Part shown: positions 28,086-36,638 of the stretch, in pieces
How the letters are laid out: every line of letters begins with the position of its first letter
Position numbering within the stretch: the first letter of the stretch is position 1
From: Lentzea indica
GTDB lineage: Bacteria; Actinomycetota; Actinomycetes; Mycobacteriales; Pseudonocardiaceae
Assembly (NCBI RefSeq): GCF_012184385.1
Contig: NZ_VSRL01000028.1
Coordinates: 1 to 59,590, forward strand
Direction of reading: 5' to 3'
DNA: 59,590 bases
Notes under the pieces: model-generated
What the model saw: the letters and a program-made list of their open reading frames with translations, nothing else
Told to the model about the DNA's origin: nothing
The model's database searches: none
Position numbers and translations under genes: made by a program

Positions 28086-28879
28086 GATCCCGTTCCCCGG
28101 TAGTGCCTGACCGCGAACCGCCACACGAGCCCGGCGACGACCGCCGCGAGTGCCGCGACGAGCGGTGATGTCCAGCCGACCCAGCCCGGCAGGCCGAGCG
28201 GATCCTGTTTCCCGAGCAGCGCGAGGCTCGGGTAGTACGCGACGAACGCCCCCGGCACGATGAACGCCATCACCCAGCGCAGCGGCCGGGAGTAGACGTT
28301 GATCGGGTACGAGGTGAAGGCGTTGCTGCCGTACGTGACGGCGTTGGCGAACTCGCGCCCCTCCACGATCCAGAAGCACACCGAGCAGGCGACCACCCAG
28401 ACCGAGCTGTAGATGACCGAGCCCGCGATCGGTGTCGCGATGGCCAGCACGACCTTCGCCGGCGTCCACTCGATCGGGACGTGCGTCAGCGCGTAGATCA
28501 TGACGGCGAGCGCGCCGGTGATGCGGCCGATCCTCCTGAGCCGGATGTCGGAACACATGATCTGCGGCAACGTGCCGAGCGGGCGCATCAGCAACACGTC
28601 GAAGCTGCCGGTGCGGATGTAGGTCGGCAGGTTGTCGAGCTGACCGGCGAAGAGGTCCGCGACCCCGAACGCCGCGCCCGCGAACGCGTACATCAGCAGT
28701 ACTTCGTTCCTGGTGAACCCGCCGAGCGCGTTGATCTGGGTGAAGAGGATCAGAATGACGATCAGCTCGTACCACTGCGCGATCACCTGCGTGACGAAGT
28801 CCATCGCGAACGAGGCGCGGTAGGACATCTGGCTTCTCAGCCGCGCGCCGATGAGCCTCGGGTAGATGACATCAGCCAC
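28082..28879 (-). CDS. ABC-2 family permease, second subunit
   Basis: This 265-residue membrane protein has about six hydrophobic segments and the ABC2_membrane_6 pattern, including SYRASFAMDFVTQVIAQWYELIVILILF, YIRTGSFDVLLMRPLGTL and INVYSRPLRWVMAFIVPGAFVAYYPS. It is the middle gene of the exporter operon: it overlaps the first permease by 8 bp and the ATPase gene by 4 bp, so the three proteins are probably made together. It forms a heterodimer channel with the other permease by family analogy. Confidence 0.9.
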   Translation of the reverse strand: MADVIYPRLIGARLRSQMSYRASFAMDFVTQVIAQWYELIVILILFTQINALGGFTRNEVLLMYAFAGAAFGVADLFAGQLDNLPTYIRTGSFDVLLMRPLGTLPQIMCSDIRLRRIGRITGALAVMIYALTHVPIEWTPAKVVLAIATPIAGSVIYSSVWVVACSVCFWIVEGREFANAVTYGSNAFTSYPINVYSRPLRWVMAFIVPGAFVAYYPSLALLGKQDPLGLPGWVGWTSPLVAALAAVVAGLVWRFAVRHYRGTGS

Positions 28880-29657
28880 CCTGCAACACCACCTTTCGCA
28901 CCGCTCGCTGCAGCGCGAGGTGGCCGAGCGCGAGGACGACCGCGGCCCAGAACAGTTGGTACAGCAGGAGTTTCACGACGCTCCCGTGGCCGAGGAAGAC
29001 GTCGATCGGCGCCTGGACCAACGCCGGGAACGGCGTCATCCACAGCGCCTCCCGCGCCCACTCGGGAAAGAACGCGATCGGCACGGTCAGCCCGCACAGC
29101 AGACCGGACGAGATGTTCCAGAACCCGTACAGCCCGCGGTTGTCGAGCAGCCAGAACGCGCTGACCTCGACGAGGAACCGGCAGCCGAAGCAGGTGACGA
29201 GCGCGATGACCGCGCTGACCAGGAACAACGGCCACTGGTAAGGGCTGGCGGGGAACTGGAACGGGAACACCAGCATGCCGAGGAGCATCGGCGGCGCGAG
29301 CCTGGTCAGGAACGCGTAACCGCCGCGGCCGACGTCCTCCGCGAGCAGCGCACCCTGCAGGTGCCATGGCCGATAAAGATCTACTACTACGTCACCGGAT
29401 CGCACGCGCTCGGCGAGCTCGTTGGTTCCCCACAACAGGACGAACCCGAGCAGCCCCTGCCCGATCCAGACGTACGTGTTGGCGGCAGCGATGTCGTAGT
29501 CCGCGATCTCACCGTTCGCCGCCTTGAGGGCGGCGACGAGGATGGCGACCCGCAGCAGACCGAAGACCACGTTCGTGGTCATTCCGGCCAGCATCGCTTG
29601 TCGGTAGGTCGAGTACCTTCGGAATCCAGCAATGATCAAATCGGCGTGAACACGCAC
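28872..29657 (-). CDS. ABC-2 family permease, first subunit
   Basis: This 261-residue membrane protein, first gene of the exporter operon, has the segments AMLAGMTTNVVFGLLRVAILVAAL, WPLFLVSAVIALVTCFGCRFLV and LLLYQLFWAAVVLALGHLAL. The loop SGDVVVDLYRPWHLQGALLAEDVGRGG matches the equivalent loop of its partner (TGSFDVLLMRPL), so the two permeases are related halves. The GTG start at 29657 is used. Promoter elements are not obvious in the 37 bp before the kinase gene stop, so the operon may be read from the kinase gene. Confidence 0.88.
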   Translation of the reverse strand: MRVHADLIIAGFRRYSTYRQAMLAGMTTNVVFGLLRVAILVAALKAANGEIADYDIAAANTYVWIGQGLLGFVLLWGTNELAERVRSGDVVVDLYRPWHLQGALLAEDVGRGGYAFLTRLAPPMLLGMLVFPFQFPASPYQWPLFLVSAVIALVTCFGCRFLVEVSAFWLLDNRGLYGFWNISSGLLCGLTVPIAFFPEWAREALWMTPFPALVQAPIDVFLGHGSVVKLLLYQLFWAAVVLALGHLALQRAVRKVVLQGG

Positions 29658-29694
29658 GTCGTTCTACGTTAGTGATCGTCGCAAGTGGATTTGT

Positions 29695-31068
29695 TCAGCT
29701 GCCGAAGGCGCTGGTGACGACCTCGCCCTCCTCGGGATGCGAGCCGAGGCAGAGGAAGTAGTTGCGGGTGCCGTCCTTGAACCCGACCGCGGTGATCTCC
29801 CAGCCGGTGGTGTCGACGGTCGACCGCGTGTTGGCCTTCATCGCCGCAGGCGTGCAGACGTCCTTCACCTCGGCCGAGGCCAGCAGCTCGTCGGAGTCGA
29901 CCGCCGGGATCTCGCCGGAGAGCCAGCCTCCGCCGAACGCCTCCCAGTAGTGCTCGTCCGCACAGCTGCCGACTTTCCGCGCCACGGCCGGCATGCCGCC
30001 GATGTTGGTGATCCCGCGGAAGCAGGTCGACTTGTCGACGCAGAACCCGGCGTCGCACTTCTTGAGGAACGGTGGGACGTCCTCAGCCCCGCCCGGCTGA
30101 GTCGTCGCCGGCGCAGGGCCTTGGGCACCTGCTCGTTCGTTGCTGAACAGGTTCCAGGCGAGCACACCCGCGCCGAGCGCGATGACGAGCCCTGCCGCGG
30201 CGGCGACCAACGGCCACGTCTTGCGCTTGGGCGGGGGAGTGACCGGCACGGTGGGTTGCCGCATCGGATCGCGCAGCTCGTCACGCAACTGCGCCGCACT
30301 CGGCGTGCGCAGGTTGGCGTCCGGATGCAGGGCCCTCGCCAGCGCGTCGTGGAGAGCAGGCGGGACCCCGTCGACCGCGACGACCGGCCTGCGCAGGATC
30401 TCGCCCAGCTGGTCGAACGACGTGATCGGCCACGGCACCGGACGCGGCGGCTTGCCGGCGAGCAGCGTGTAGAGCGTCGCGGCGAGCGAGTAAACGTCGG
30501 CCTGCGGTGTGGGTTCCGCCATCGCGAACGCTTCCGGCGGCGCGTAGCTGGGGCTCAGGGCGTCACGCGTGACCGTGCTGCCGCCCTGCGCGTCCAGCAG
30601 CGCCGCGAGCCCGAAGTCGGCCAGCTTCGGCGTGCCGTAGCGGTCGACCAGGATGTTGCCGGGCTTGATGTCCCGGTGCAGCACGCCTTCCTGATGTGCC
30701 GCGGCGAGTGCGTCCGCGAGCTTGACGCCGAGGTCGCGGACCTGCTCGTGGGGCAACGGCCCGCGCTGGTCCAGCTGATCGGCGAGCGACCCGCCAGTGC
30801 ACAGCTCCATGACCATGTACGGCGTGCCGTGTGCGGTGATGTTCGCGTCGTGCACCCCGACGACGTGCGGATGCCCAGACAACTTGGCAGCGGCATGAGC
30901 CTCGCGGAGGAACCGCCGCCGATCGCGCTCGTCGGCGAGCACCCGGTTGTCGATCTTGACCGCGACGTCACGCCCGAGCTGTGCCTGATGGGCGCGGTAG
31001 ACGGTGGCGAACCCGCCTGCGCCCAACGGTCTCAGGTCGGTCAGGCCGGGGATGTGGGGTGCGGTCAC
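29695..31068 (-). CDS. Membrane Ser/Thr protein kinase
   Basis: This 457-residue kinase of the actinobacterial Pkn type starts with the catalytic domain (glycine loop LGAGGFATVYRA, Lys38 in VAVKID, HRDIKPGNIL, LADFGLAA, SPSYAPPEA). A membrane segment follows at about residues 285-305 (WPLVAAAAGLVIALGAGVLAWNLF), then a Cys-rich extracellular domain (FLKKCDAGFCVDKSTCFRG, CADEHYWEAFGG) that may sense or bind something outside. All catalytic residues are present. I use the GTG at 31068; a TTG at 31098 would add ten residues. The neighbouring secreted protein gene is in the same direction. Confidence 0.92.
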   Translation of the reverse strand: MTAPHIPGLTDLRPLGAGGFATVYRAHQAQLGRDVAVKIDNRVLADERDRRRFLREAHAAAKLSGHPHVVGVHDANITAHGTPYMVMELCTGGSLADQLDQRGPLPHEQVRDLGVKLADALAAAHQEGVLHRDIKPGNILVDRYGTPKLADFGLAALLDAQGGSTVTRDALSPSYAPPEAFAMAEPTPQADVYSLAATLYTLLAGKPPRPVPWPITSFDQLGEILRRPVVAVDGVPPALHDALARALHPDANLRTPSAAQLRDELRDPMRQPTVPVTPPPKRKTWPLVAAAAGLVIALGAGVLAWNLFSNERAGAQGPAPATTQPGGAEDVPPFLKKCDAGFCVDKSTCFRGITNIGGMPAVARKVGSCADEHYWEAFGGGWLSGEIPAVDSDELLASAEVKDVCTPAAMKANTRSTVDTTGWEITAVGFKDGTRNYFLCLGSHPEEGEVVTSAFGS

Positions 31069-31104
31069 GCGCGGCAGCTTAGTGGCGCACCCCGACAATC
31101 CCGC

Positions 31105-32031
31105 TCAGGCAGTGCAGTTCAGCGAACCGCTGCGCAACGCGTGGCTGCTGGTGTTGTCGTCGTCCGACCACAACACGACCTTCTTGCCGCTGACACAGGC
31201 GGGCGAGATCGCAAAGCCCTCCAGGTTCACGTTCGGCAGCTTGGACGGCCGGTCGTACGTCGCCGTGACCCTGAACCTGCCGTCGCTGATCGCGAGAGTG
31301 GTCGACCGGCCGCTGCAGTTGTTGTCGCAGGTGGCCCAGAGCCTGTTGTTCTCGAACTCCAGACCCATCACCTGCGGCAGCCCGCCTGCGAACTTCGCGA
31401 CCAGCTTCGCCCCGCTGTCCTGCAACGCGTACAGGAAGATCCCGCCGGTCGCCTCGAGCCCGACCGCGAACAACCCGCTCCCGTGCGCGGGGTAGTCGGC
31501 GGGGTTGTACAGCTTCCCGGTGTCGTCCTTGAAGTTCTGCTTCGTGAGGAAGGCGTCCGGCACCCACGAGATGGCCTCGGGCCCGTCGTTGGGGTCGACC
31601 GACGGCATCCCCGGCAGCTTCCACTCCGTCATCGCGTTGCTGCCGCTGCCGAACTTCAGCACCATCGGCGCACTGACGTCGCCGTTGTCGTTGTCCCGCT
31701 CAGTGACGACGAAGAGCCCGTCCGGCGTGCTCACAACGCCTTCGGCGTCCGGGTCGCCCTGCCCGTTCTTGAACCGCAGCGACCTCTTCTGCTCCACCTT
31801 CCAGGTGCCGCCGCTCGGGACGAGCCGGTACAGCGTGGAGGGCCCGTTCTTCACCGCCCACACGACGTTCGCACTCTCGAACGACAACCCGCTGAGGTTC
31901 TTGCCGAACACGTTCGTGCCGTCGGCCGTCTTCGTGGCGGAGTCACCCGGCCACGTCGTGGCAGCGTCCGCGGTGCTGACCGTCAGACCCAGCACGAGGA
32001 CCGTGAAAACGCCGATCGCCTTGATGCGCAA
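31105..32031 (-). CDS. Secreted protein, phytase-esterase-like/SdiA-regulated-like beta-propeller
   Basis: This 308-residue protein has a signal peptide (KAIGVFTVLVLGLTVSTADA) and a mature part rich in beta repeats with LSGLSFESANVVWAVKNG, DPDAEGVVSTPDGLFVVTERDN and LEGFAISPACVSGKKVVLWSDD. These E-G-(V/F) patterns recall the esterase-like phytase and SdiA-regulated propeller families, but the match is by eye only. Cys pairs near the middle and end may form disulfides. It lies 36 bp upstream of the kinase gene and could be cotranscribed with it. Confidence 0.7.
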   Translation of the reverse strand: MRIKAIGVFTVLVLGLTVSTADAATTWPGDSATKTADGTNVFGKNLSGLSFESANVVWAVKNGPSTLYRLVPSGGTWKVEQKRSLRFKNGQGDPDAEGVVSTPDGLFVVTERDNDNGDVSAPMVLKFGSGSNAMTEWKLPGMPSVDPNDGPEAISWVPDAFLTKQNFKDDTGKLYNPADYPAHGSGLFAVGLEATGGIFLYALQDSGAKLVAKFAGGLPQVMGLEFENNRLWATCDNNCSGRSTTLAISDGRFRVTATYDRPSKLPNVNLEGFAISPACVSGKKVVLWSDDDNTSSHALRSGSLNCTA

Positions 32032-32119
32032 CGCGAACCGCCCCTTCTCTCACGAGGCGAGATCACCTCGTTCGGGGTGGCGGCGTGCGTCCAGTGGACC
32101 AGACGATGAGCCGTCGGTG

Positions 32120-32605
32120 CTACTTCTTCGCGGCGGCCTTGGCGGCCTTCTTGAAGTCACGTACCTCAAGCAGCGACTTCTGATCCGTCACGTCAGCGAC
32201 GCTACGTCGGCTTCCTTCCTCGGCGTAGTGCCCGGCAGCCTCACGCCAACCCTGAGGCCGCACGTCGAACTGTTTGCCCAAAAGGGCCAGGAAGATCTTC
32301 GCCTTCTGCTCGCCGAACCCCGGCAGCGCCTTGAGCCGCTTGAACACCGCGGCCCCGTCGCCCTCGGCCCAGATCTTCGTGACGTCCCCGTCGTACTGCT
32401 CGACGACGAACTGCGACAGCGCCTGCACCCGCTTGGCCATGGAGCCGGGGAAGCGGTGCACGGCGGGCGGGGTGGCCATGATCGTGGCGAAGGCCTCCGG
32501 GTCGGCCTCGGCGATGCGGTGCACGTCCAGGCCGTCCATGCGGTCGGCGAGCACCTTGGGGCCGGAGAACGCCTTCTCCATCGGGATCTGCTGGTCACAA
32601 GACAT
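32120..32605 (-). pseudogene. Chromosomal HhH-GPD DNA-glycosylase gene, 3' portion, interrupted by the element
   Basis: This is the C-terminal four-fifths of an HhH-GPD base-excision-repair protein of the TIGR03252 type: QQIPMEKAFSGP, DVHRIAEADPEAFATIM, FPGSMAKRVQAL, LKALPGFGEQKAKIFLALLGKQ (helix-hairpin-helix) and a Lys-rich tail. The first 30 or so residues are missing; they lie 12 kb away at 44,668-44,775. The break falls at the 8-bp core TGCTGGTC. The frame stays open into the element, where an ATG at 32605 gives MSCDQQIPMEKAF, so a shortened protein of 161 residues could still be made. A longer open frame to 32716 is element sequence. Confidence 0.88.
32589..32596. other. Attachment core, left end
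   Basis: TGCTGGTC is shared with the right end. To its left the sequence encodes QQIPMEKAF of the chromosomal glycosylase (minus strand); to its right is element DNA. Confidence 0.85.
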
Positions 32606-32697
32606 CAGTAAATGTATGTCTGCCAGCTCGGCCAGGGTCGCTGACGACTGGAGATCAGCCGCGAGTGCGTCGACGGGCAGGTCCACGCGGCTCGCTC

Positions 32698-32729
32698 CTG
32701 ACGCTGTCAGCCTCACCTGCAGTTAGAGT
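32698..32729 (+). promoter_or_regulatory. Probable leaderless promoter of the cargo operon with a small palindrome
   Basis: CTGAC-GCT-GTCAG at 32698-32710 is a perfect 5-bp palindrome with a 3-bp centre. TAGAGT at 32724-32729 is a plausible -10 box ending 6 bp before the ATG at 32736. There is no ribosome site, so a leaderless mRNA starting at the ATG is likely. Confidence 0.45.
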
Positions 32730-32735
32730 GTGCGC

Positions 32736-34025
32736 ATGCCAACGGTAACTATGGGACTGAGCAACTACCGCTGTTTTGTTGAGCGGCAAGAGGTGCAGCT
32801 TCGTCCCGTTACCGTGGTGCTCGGACGGAACAACTCTGGGAAAAGTGCGCTTGTCAGGGCCCCGCTGGTCCTTTCAACAGGCATTGACACTGACTCAAGC
32901 AGCCCTCTTGATCTCGATGTCCTTACCGAGCAGATAGTCGATTCGTTCGGGAACCTTCTGTATGGGGGGCGGCCGCATGGCAGCCTTCACGTTCAGTTGA
33001 CGGTTCAGGGCGACGATGGAGAATCGGTACAGGTCGATGCTCGAATTCAGAATATTGATGAATATCGGATGCAGATCGTCAGCAATCTACGCCTGAGCAC
33101 CAGAGGGGTCGATCTCCAACTCGAGTGGGAACCTGAAGATCCGCCTGAAGAGCCCCATAGCTACACTTTTAGGGTCGGATCTGACGTGTATAGCGGGATC
33201 AAGGCCGAGTTCCATGGGCTACTTCCTGTCAGTGTCGAGTTCATTGGCGAAATCCCTGATCAGCACATAGAAAAGCTTCTTGAGTGTTCCAGTCGAGTGC
33301 GAGCCGGATTCGATACGATCCGCTATCTTGGTCCCTTTCGTGATCGCCCATCGCGCTTGTATCGCCTGCCCGTGCGCATGCCGACTGATGTGGGCGCGAG
33401 TGGTGAAAACACCGCTAGTATTCTCGCGAGCGACTCCACCAGGCAGCAGGGTCAAATTCTGCGGCAATTGAACGACGCATTGGGTGGCAATCTCCTTGGG
33501 TGGAGTATTGATGTCGTCGAGCGGAGCGGAATGCATGCTGTCGTGCTTCGATCGCAAGACGATGAAACTCTTGAGATCAATCTTGCTGATACAGGAACTG
33601 GCATTGCGCAGGCTTTGCCCATTTTCGTGCAACGTGCCCTTGATGTCCTTAGGCCTCCACTGCGGCCGGTTCTTGAAATCATCGAGCAGCCTGAGCTGCA
33701 CCTGCATCCCGCAGCACACGCCCCTCTTGCGGATCTATATCTACAGGCAGCCCGTGATACGAATGTTCGGTTCCTGATTGAAACACACAGTGAAACCTTC
33801 CTGCTTCGCCTTCGGCGTCGAATTGCAGAGCAACAGGTGTCTCCAGATTCCGTCGCCGTGTACTTTGTGGACAACGTTGGCGGATCTGCATCCGCGCGGC
33901 GAATAAACATCGATTCTGACGGAAATCTGGACTACTGGCCAGAAGGTGTTTTCTCTGAGGACTACGAAGAAACTCGGGGAATCCTGAAAGCGCAGTTTGA
34001 GAAGGCGGATGCCAGTGGAGATTAG
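32736..34025 (+). CDS. AAA/ABC-type ATPase (OLD/RecF-like, DUF3696-type C-terminus), putative defence component
   Basis: This 429-residue ATPase has Walker A VVLGRNNSGKSALV (residues 28-41), the ABC-like signature LADTGTGIAQALPIF near 283-297, Walker B VLEIIEQPELHLHPAAH near 313-329, and a switch His in FLIETHSETFLLRLRRR. The end DGNLDYWPEGVFSEDYEETRGIL resembles the tail of DUF3696 ATPases. Such ATPases drive many phage-defence systems (OLD, PARIS, Septu) together with an effector. It is the first gene of three in one direction and overlaps the next by 17 bp. GC is visibly lower than host genes. A GTG at 32730 is an alternative start. Confidence 0.85.
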   Translation: MPTVTMGLSNYRCFVERQEVQLRPVTVVLGRNNSGKSALVRAPLVLSTGIDTDSSSPLDLDVLTEQIVDSFGNLLYGGRPHGSLHVQLTVQGDDGESVQVDARIQNIDEYRMQIVSNLRLSTRGVDLQLEWEPEDPPEEPHSYTFRVGSDVYSGIKAEFHGLLPVSVEFIGEIPDQHIEKLLECSSRVRAGFDTIRYLGPFRDRPSRLYRLPVRMPTDVGASGENTASILASDSTRQQGQILRQLNDALGGNLLGWSIDVVERSGMHAVVLRSQDDETLEINLADTGTGIAQALPIFVQRALDVLRPPLRPVLEIIEQPELHLHPAAHAPLADLYLQAARDTNVRFLIETHSETFLLRLRRRIAEQQVSPDSVAVYFVDNVGGSASARRINIDSDGNLDYWPEGVFSEDYEETRGILKAQFEKADASGD

Positions 34026-34968
34026 GCTGGCGGCGGACGTCTTCGGGGAATCTCCAGACTCGCTTATTCACATACTTCGACTTTTCAGATGCTTCACGGA
34101 AGAGCGGCACAGTTGGATAACCGATCCTGCAGTAATTGAGGCGGCGGAGCACTACTTCCAAGTGCACGCTCCTAAGCACTCCGCTTCGGTCGCCGCACTC
34201 GGCCGCAAGGCAGTAGTTGACGTGATGTGGTCATCACCCAGCCAAGGACGTGCGCCGTACGAAGTGCCCCTGATCGATCTTGAAGACGCTACCGATGACC
34301 TTTGTTGTCCTGCAGTGTTGGTAGTTGAGGACTTGGTCAACGATCGCCACTTTGTGGATGCGCTCGTGGATGTCTTTCGGGCTTCGCGAATCTCGAAAGC
34401 GCTGGAAAGAGATTGGCTGGCTGTGCGTCACTCCGGCGGGTCGCGGCTTGAACTTGTCGCCATGGACGAGGTAGGCAAGTTCAAGATTAAGCCGCGCGTA
34501 GTAGCACTGCTAGACAGTGATCGCCTCAATCCTGGCGAGAAAACGCTAAGTCACTCCAAGGCAAACGAGATGCGTGCGGCAGGTATTCTTGTGCATGTAC
34601 TTGAACTGCGCGAGGCCGAGAATTATGCACCAAACAGGATTCTGGCGCTCACTGGCAAACCTGGCATCACGTCGACGAAGCTGAAGAACCTAAAGAAGCT
34701 GAACTCGGATCAACGCGGCTACTTCGACATGAAAAAAGGCTTTGCTGTTAAGAACTCGGATCCGGCAATTAAGCCTACGCAGCTAGCACTATATGCTGGC
34801 ATCTCACCTGTCGTCGTTGCCGCGCTAGGTGAAGGTTTTGGCGTGAACATTCTGGAATGTTTGCACAGGTATCGCGCCGGGCTGAAGGTTGAAGAATTCG
34901 ACAGGATCGGTGCCGGAGTTGCTCAAGAGATAGAGACTCTTCTATCAGTCATTGAAAGCGTGGTGTAG
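34009..34968 (+). CDS. Putative TOPRIM-like protein (DUF4435/OLD nuclease-like), defence component
   Basis: This 319-residue protein gives no certain family match. It has three spaced acidic motifs in TOPRIM order: CPAVLVVEDLVNDRHFVDALVDVF (Glu near residue 105), VVALLDSDRLNP (DxD near 169) and VHVLELREAENYAPNRIL near 200. This fits the nuclease domain of OLD proteins or the DUF4435 partner of ATPases in the PARIS system, here as a separate polypeptide. A role as the nuclease effector is inference. The ATG at 34009 has GAGAAGG upstream and lies inside the end of the ATPase gene. GC is about 50 percent by eye. Confidence 0.6.
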   Translation: MPVEIRLAADVFGESPDSLIHILRLFRCFTEERHSWITDPAVIEAAEHYFQVHAPKHSASVAALGRKAVVDVMWSSPSQGRAPYEVPLIDLEDATDDLCCPAVLVVEDLVNDRHFVDALVDVFRASRISKALERDWLAVRHSGGSRLELVAMDEVGKFKIKPRVVALLDSDRLNPGEKTLSHSKANEMRAAGILVHVLELREAENYAPNRILALTGKPGITSTKLKNLKKLNSDQRGYFDMKKGFAVKNSDPAIKPTQLALYAGISPVVVAALGEGFGVNILECLHRYRAGLKVEEFDRIGAGVAQEIETLLSVIESVV

Positions 34969-34976
34969 GAGTGGCG

Positions 34977-36638
34977 ATGAACTGGAGTAGTAGCGAGATC
35001 GCCGTAAAGCCTGAAATCATGCTTCTGGAGGAGCTCCTCGGAGAGATCTCGTCGGGTCGCCTGCGGGTACCAAGATTCCAAAGGCCGTTTGTCTGGCGGC
35101 CGGGGCAGATGACAGACCTGTTCGACAGTATTGAGCGCGGGTACCCTATTGGTAGTGTTCTTATATGGGAAACGCCGCTTGAACTTCCTAGTCTAGACAC
35201 TATCGCTGGCGTCAATATACCCAGTTCTGCAGGCGGCCCCTACGCGTATGTACTTGATGGACACCAGCGGCTAAGTACTCTTTATGGATGCTTGGTTCGG
35301 CGCCCCCACGGTAGCCCTCCTCCTATGGAACCTCGTGTCCAGGAAGAATGGATGTGGGAAATCTATCGAGTGCTGGGTCAGCAGGATGATAGGGCCAACA
35401 AGTTCCGGCATTGGAAGTCGCTGGAGCCGCCACCTGAGAACTATCTTCCTCTGCGTTCGGTTCTTCGTACGATGGACTTCTTGGCGTACGCTAGAAAGCT
35501 ATCGAGCTCCGACCGTGAAAACATCAATGATCTAATTGACGAGGGCGAAGAGCTTGCGCTCCGCATCAAGTCATACAAGATGGCTGTAGTAAGGCTTGTT
35601 GGTAGCGATATTAGTCATGCGGTTGAGGTTTTCTCGCGGCTAAATAGCAGTGGGCAGTCCATGACTCCAGATCAAATGGTGTCAGCTCTGACTTACCGTG
35701 CTGACGGCACAGAGAGCCTTGCTGACCGGATCTCCTCGATACAAGAGAGTCTTGGCGACGTCGGATATGGCCAGATCCCGTCAATAACGATCTTTCGCAG
35801 TGTGCTAGCCATTGCTGGCGAGGAGGACGTGCAAGAGGCCCGATGGGACGTCCTTGCCGATCGAGTAAAGGACCGACTGGCCAGCGCTGTCGAACTGACT
35901 GAAGTTGCATTGAGAAAGGCGGTTGACTTTCTTCGAGATGAGATCGGTGTTCCTCTGGCTAGGCTAGTTCCCTACAATGCTCAGGTGATGCTTCTTTCTG
36001 CATTCTTCGGCGTTGCGGGTAGTGCATCGTCATGGCAGCGCGAACTGCTGATCAAATGGTTCTGGAGCACATCCTGGTCAGGGTTCTTTGCTGGCGCGAA
36101 TACGACCCAGATTAAGATTGCCCTCGAAGAGATGAAGGGCTTTGCTGCGGGGCATGCTGACCTTGATCTTTCGGGTCAGGTTGCGCGTCCTTTTCCTGAT
36201 CGATTCGACATGCGTAGTGCTCGTATCCGCGCCTATTTGATTTGGGAGCTGCAACGATTTCATCGAAGGCTGGACTCTTCGGGTAGGCCTATCGATGTTG
36301 TCGGTTTGCTCGCACGCTCTGACTCCAGTGCTTATCGCCATGTGTTCGGTTCAGGTCCGATGGTGTCGAACCCCGCAAATAGGGTTGTACTGCCTACCAA
36401 GGCCGGCATGTCGGTGAAGAGGTCACTTCAAGATCTCTCAGTTGATGTTGAGTTCGAAGTTGTTGAAAGTCATGGAATTCCGATTCAGGCCTTGGTTGCC
36501 CTTAGAGGCGGTGATGCAACAAGCTTTATTGGCGAGAGGGCGAGGTTCTTGGCGGAGCTCGAAAGGGACTTCATGCGGAACGTTGGCGTGCAACTTCCTA
36601 AGAATCTGCAAGGCGACGCCGACATTGATGCAGATTAG
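34977..36638 (+). CDS. DUF262 (GmrSD N-terminal/ParB-like) protein, putative defence component
   Basis: This 553-residue protein begins with a DUF262 domain: LRVPRFQRPFVWRPGQMTDLFDSIERGYPIGSVLIWE at about residues 29-65 and YVLDGHQRLSTLYG near 90-103 (the DGQQR motif with His in place of the first Gln). DUF262 is the NTP-sensing or ParB/Srx-like domain of GmrSD-type restriction enzymes and BrxU-like proteins. The rest is alpha-helical, with no HNH (DUF1524) nuclease motif seen, so cleavage may depend on the upstream TOPRIM-like protein. The ATG at 34977 has AGGAG five bases upstream, 8 bp after the previous stop. Its stop overlaps the opposing glycosylase copy by 4 bp. Confidence 0.85.
   Translation: MNWSSSEIAVKPEIMLLEELLGEISSGRLRVPRFQRPFVWRPGQMTDLFDSIERGYPIGSVLIWETPLELPSLDTIAGVNIPSSAGGPYAYVLDGHQRLSTLYGCLVRRPHGSPPPMEPRVQEEWMWEIYRVLGQQDDRANKFRHWKSLEPPPENYLPLRSVLRTMDFLAYARKLSSSDRENINDLIDEGEELALRIKSYKMAVVRLVGSDISHAVEVFSRLNSSGQSMTPDQMVSALTYRADGTESLADRISSIQESLGDVGYGQIPSITIFRSVLAIAGEEDVQEARWDVLADRVKDRLASAVELTEVALRKAVDFLRDEIGVPLARLVPYNAQVMLLSAFFGVAGSASSWQRELLIKWFWSTSWSGFFAGANTTQIKIALEEMKGFAAGHADLDLSGQVARPFPDRFDMRSARIRAYLIWELQRFHRRLDSSGRPIDVVGLLARSDSSAYRHVFGSGPMVSNPANRVVLPTKAGMSVKRSLQDLSVDVEFEVVESHGIPIQALVALRGGDATSFIGERARFLAELERDFMRNVGVQLPKNLQGDADIDAD

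Noticed and set aside
32736..34968. Calling the ATPase/TOPRIM-like pair a PARIS system outright
   Set aside because: The motif spacing is suggestive but family membership was not tested, and the added DUF262 gene is not part of described PARIS loci.
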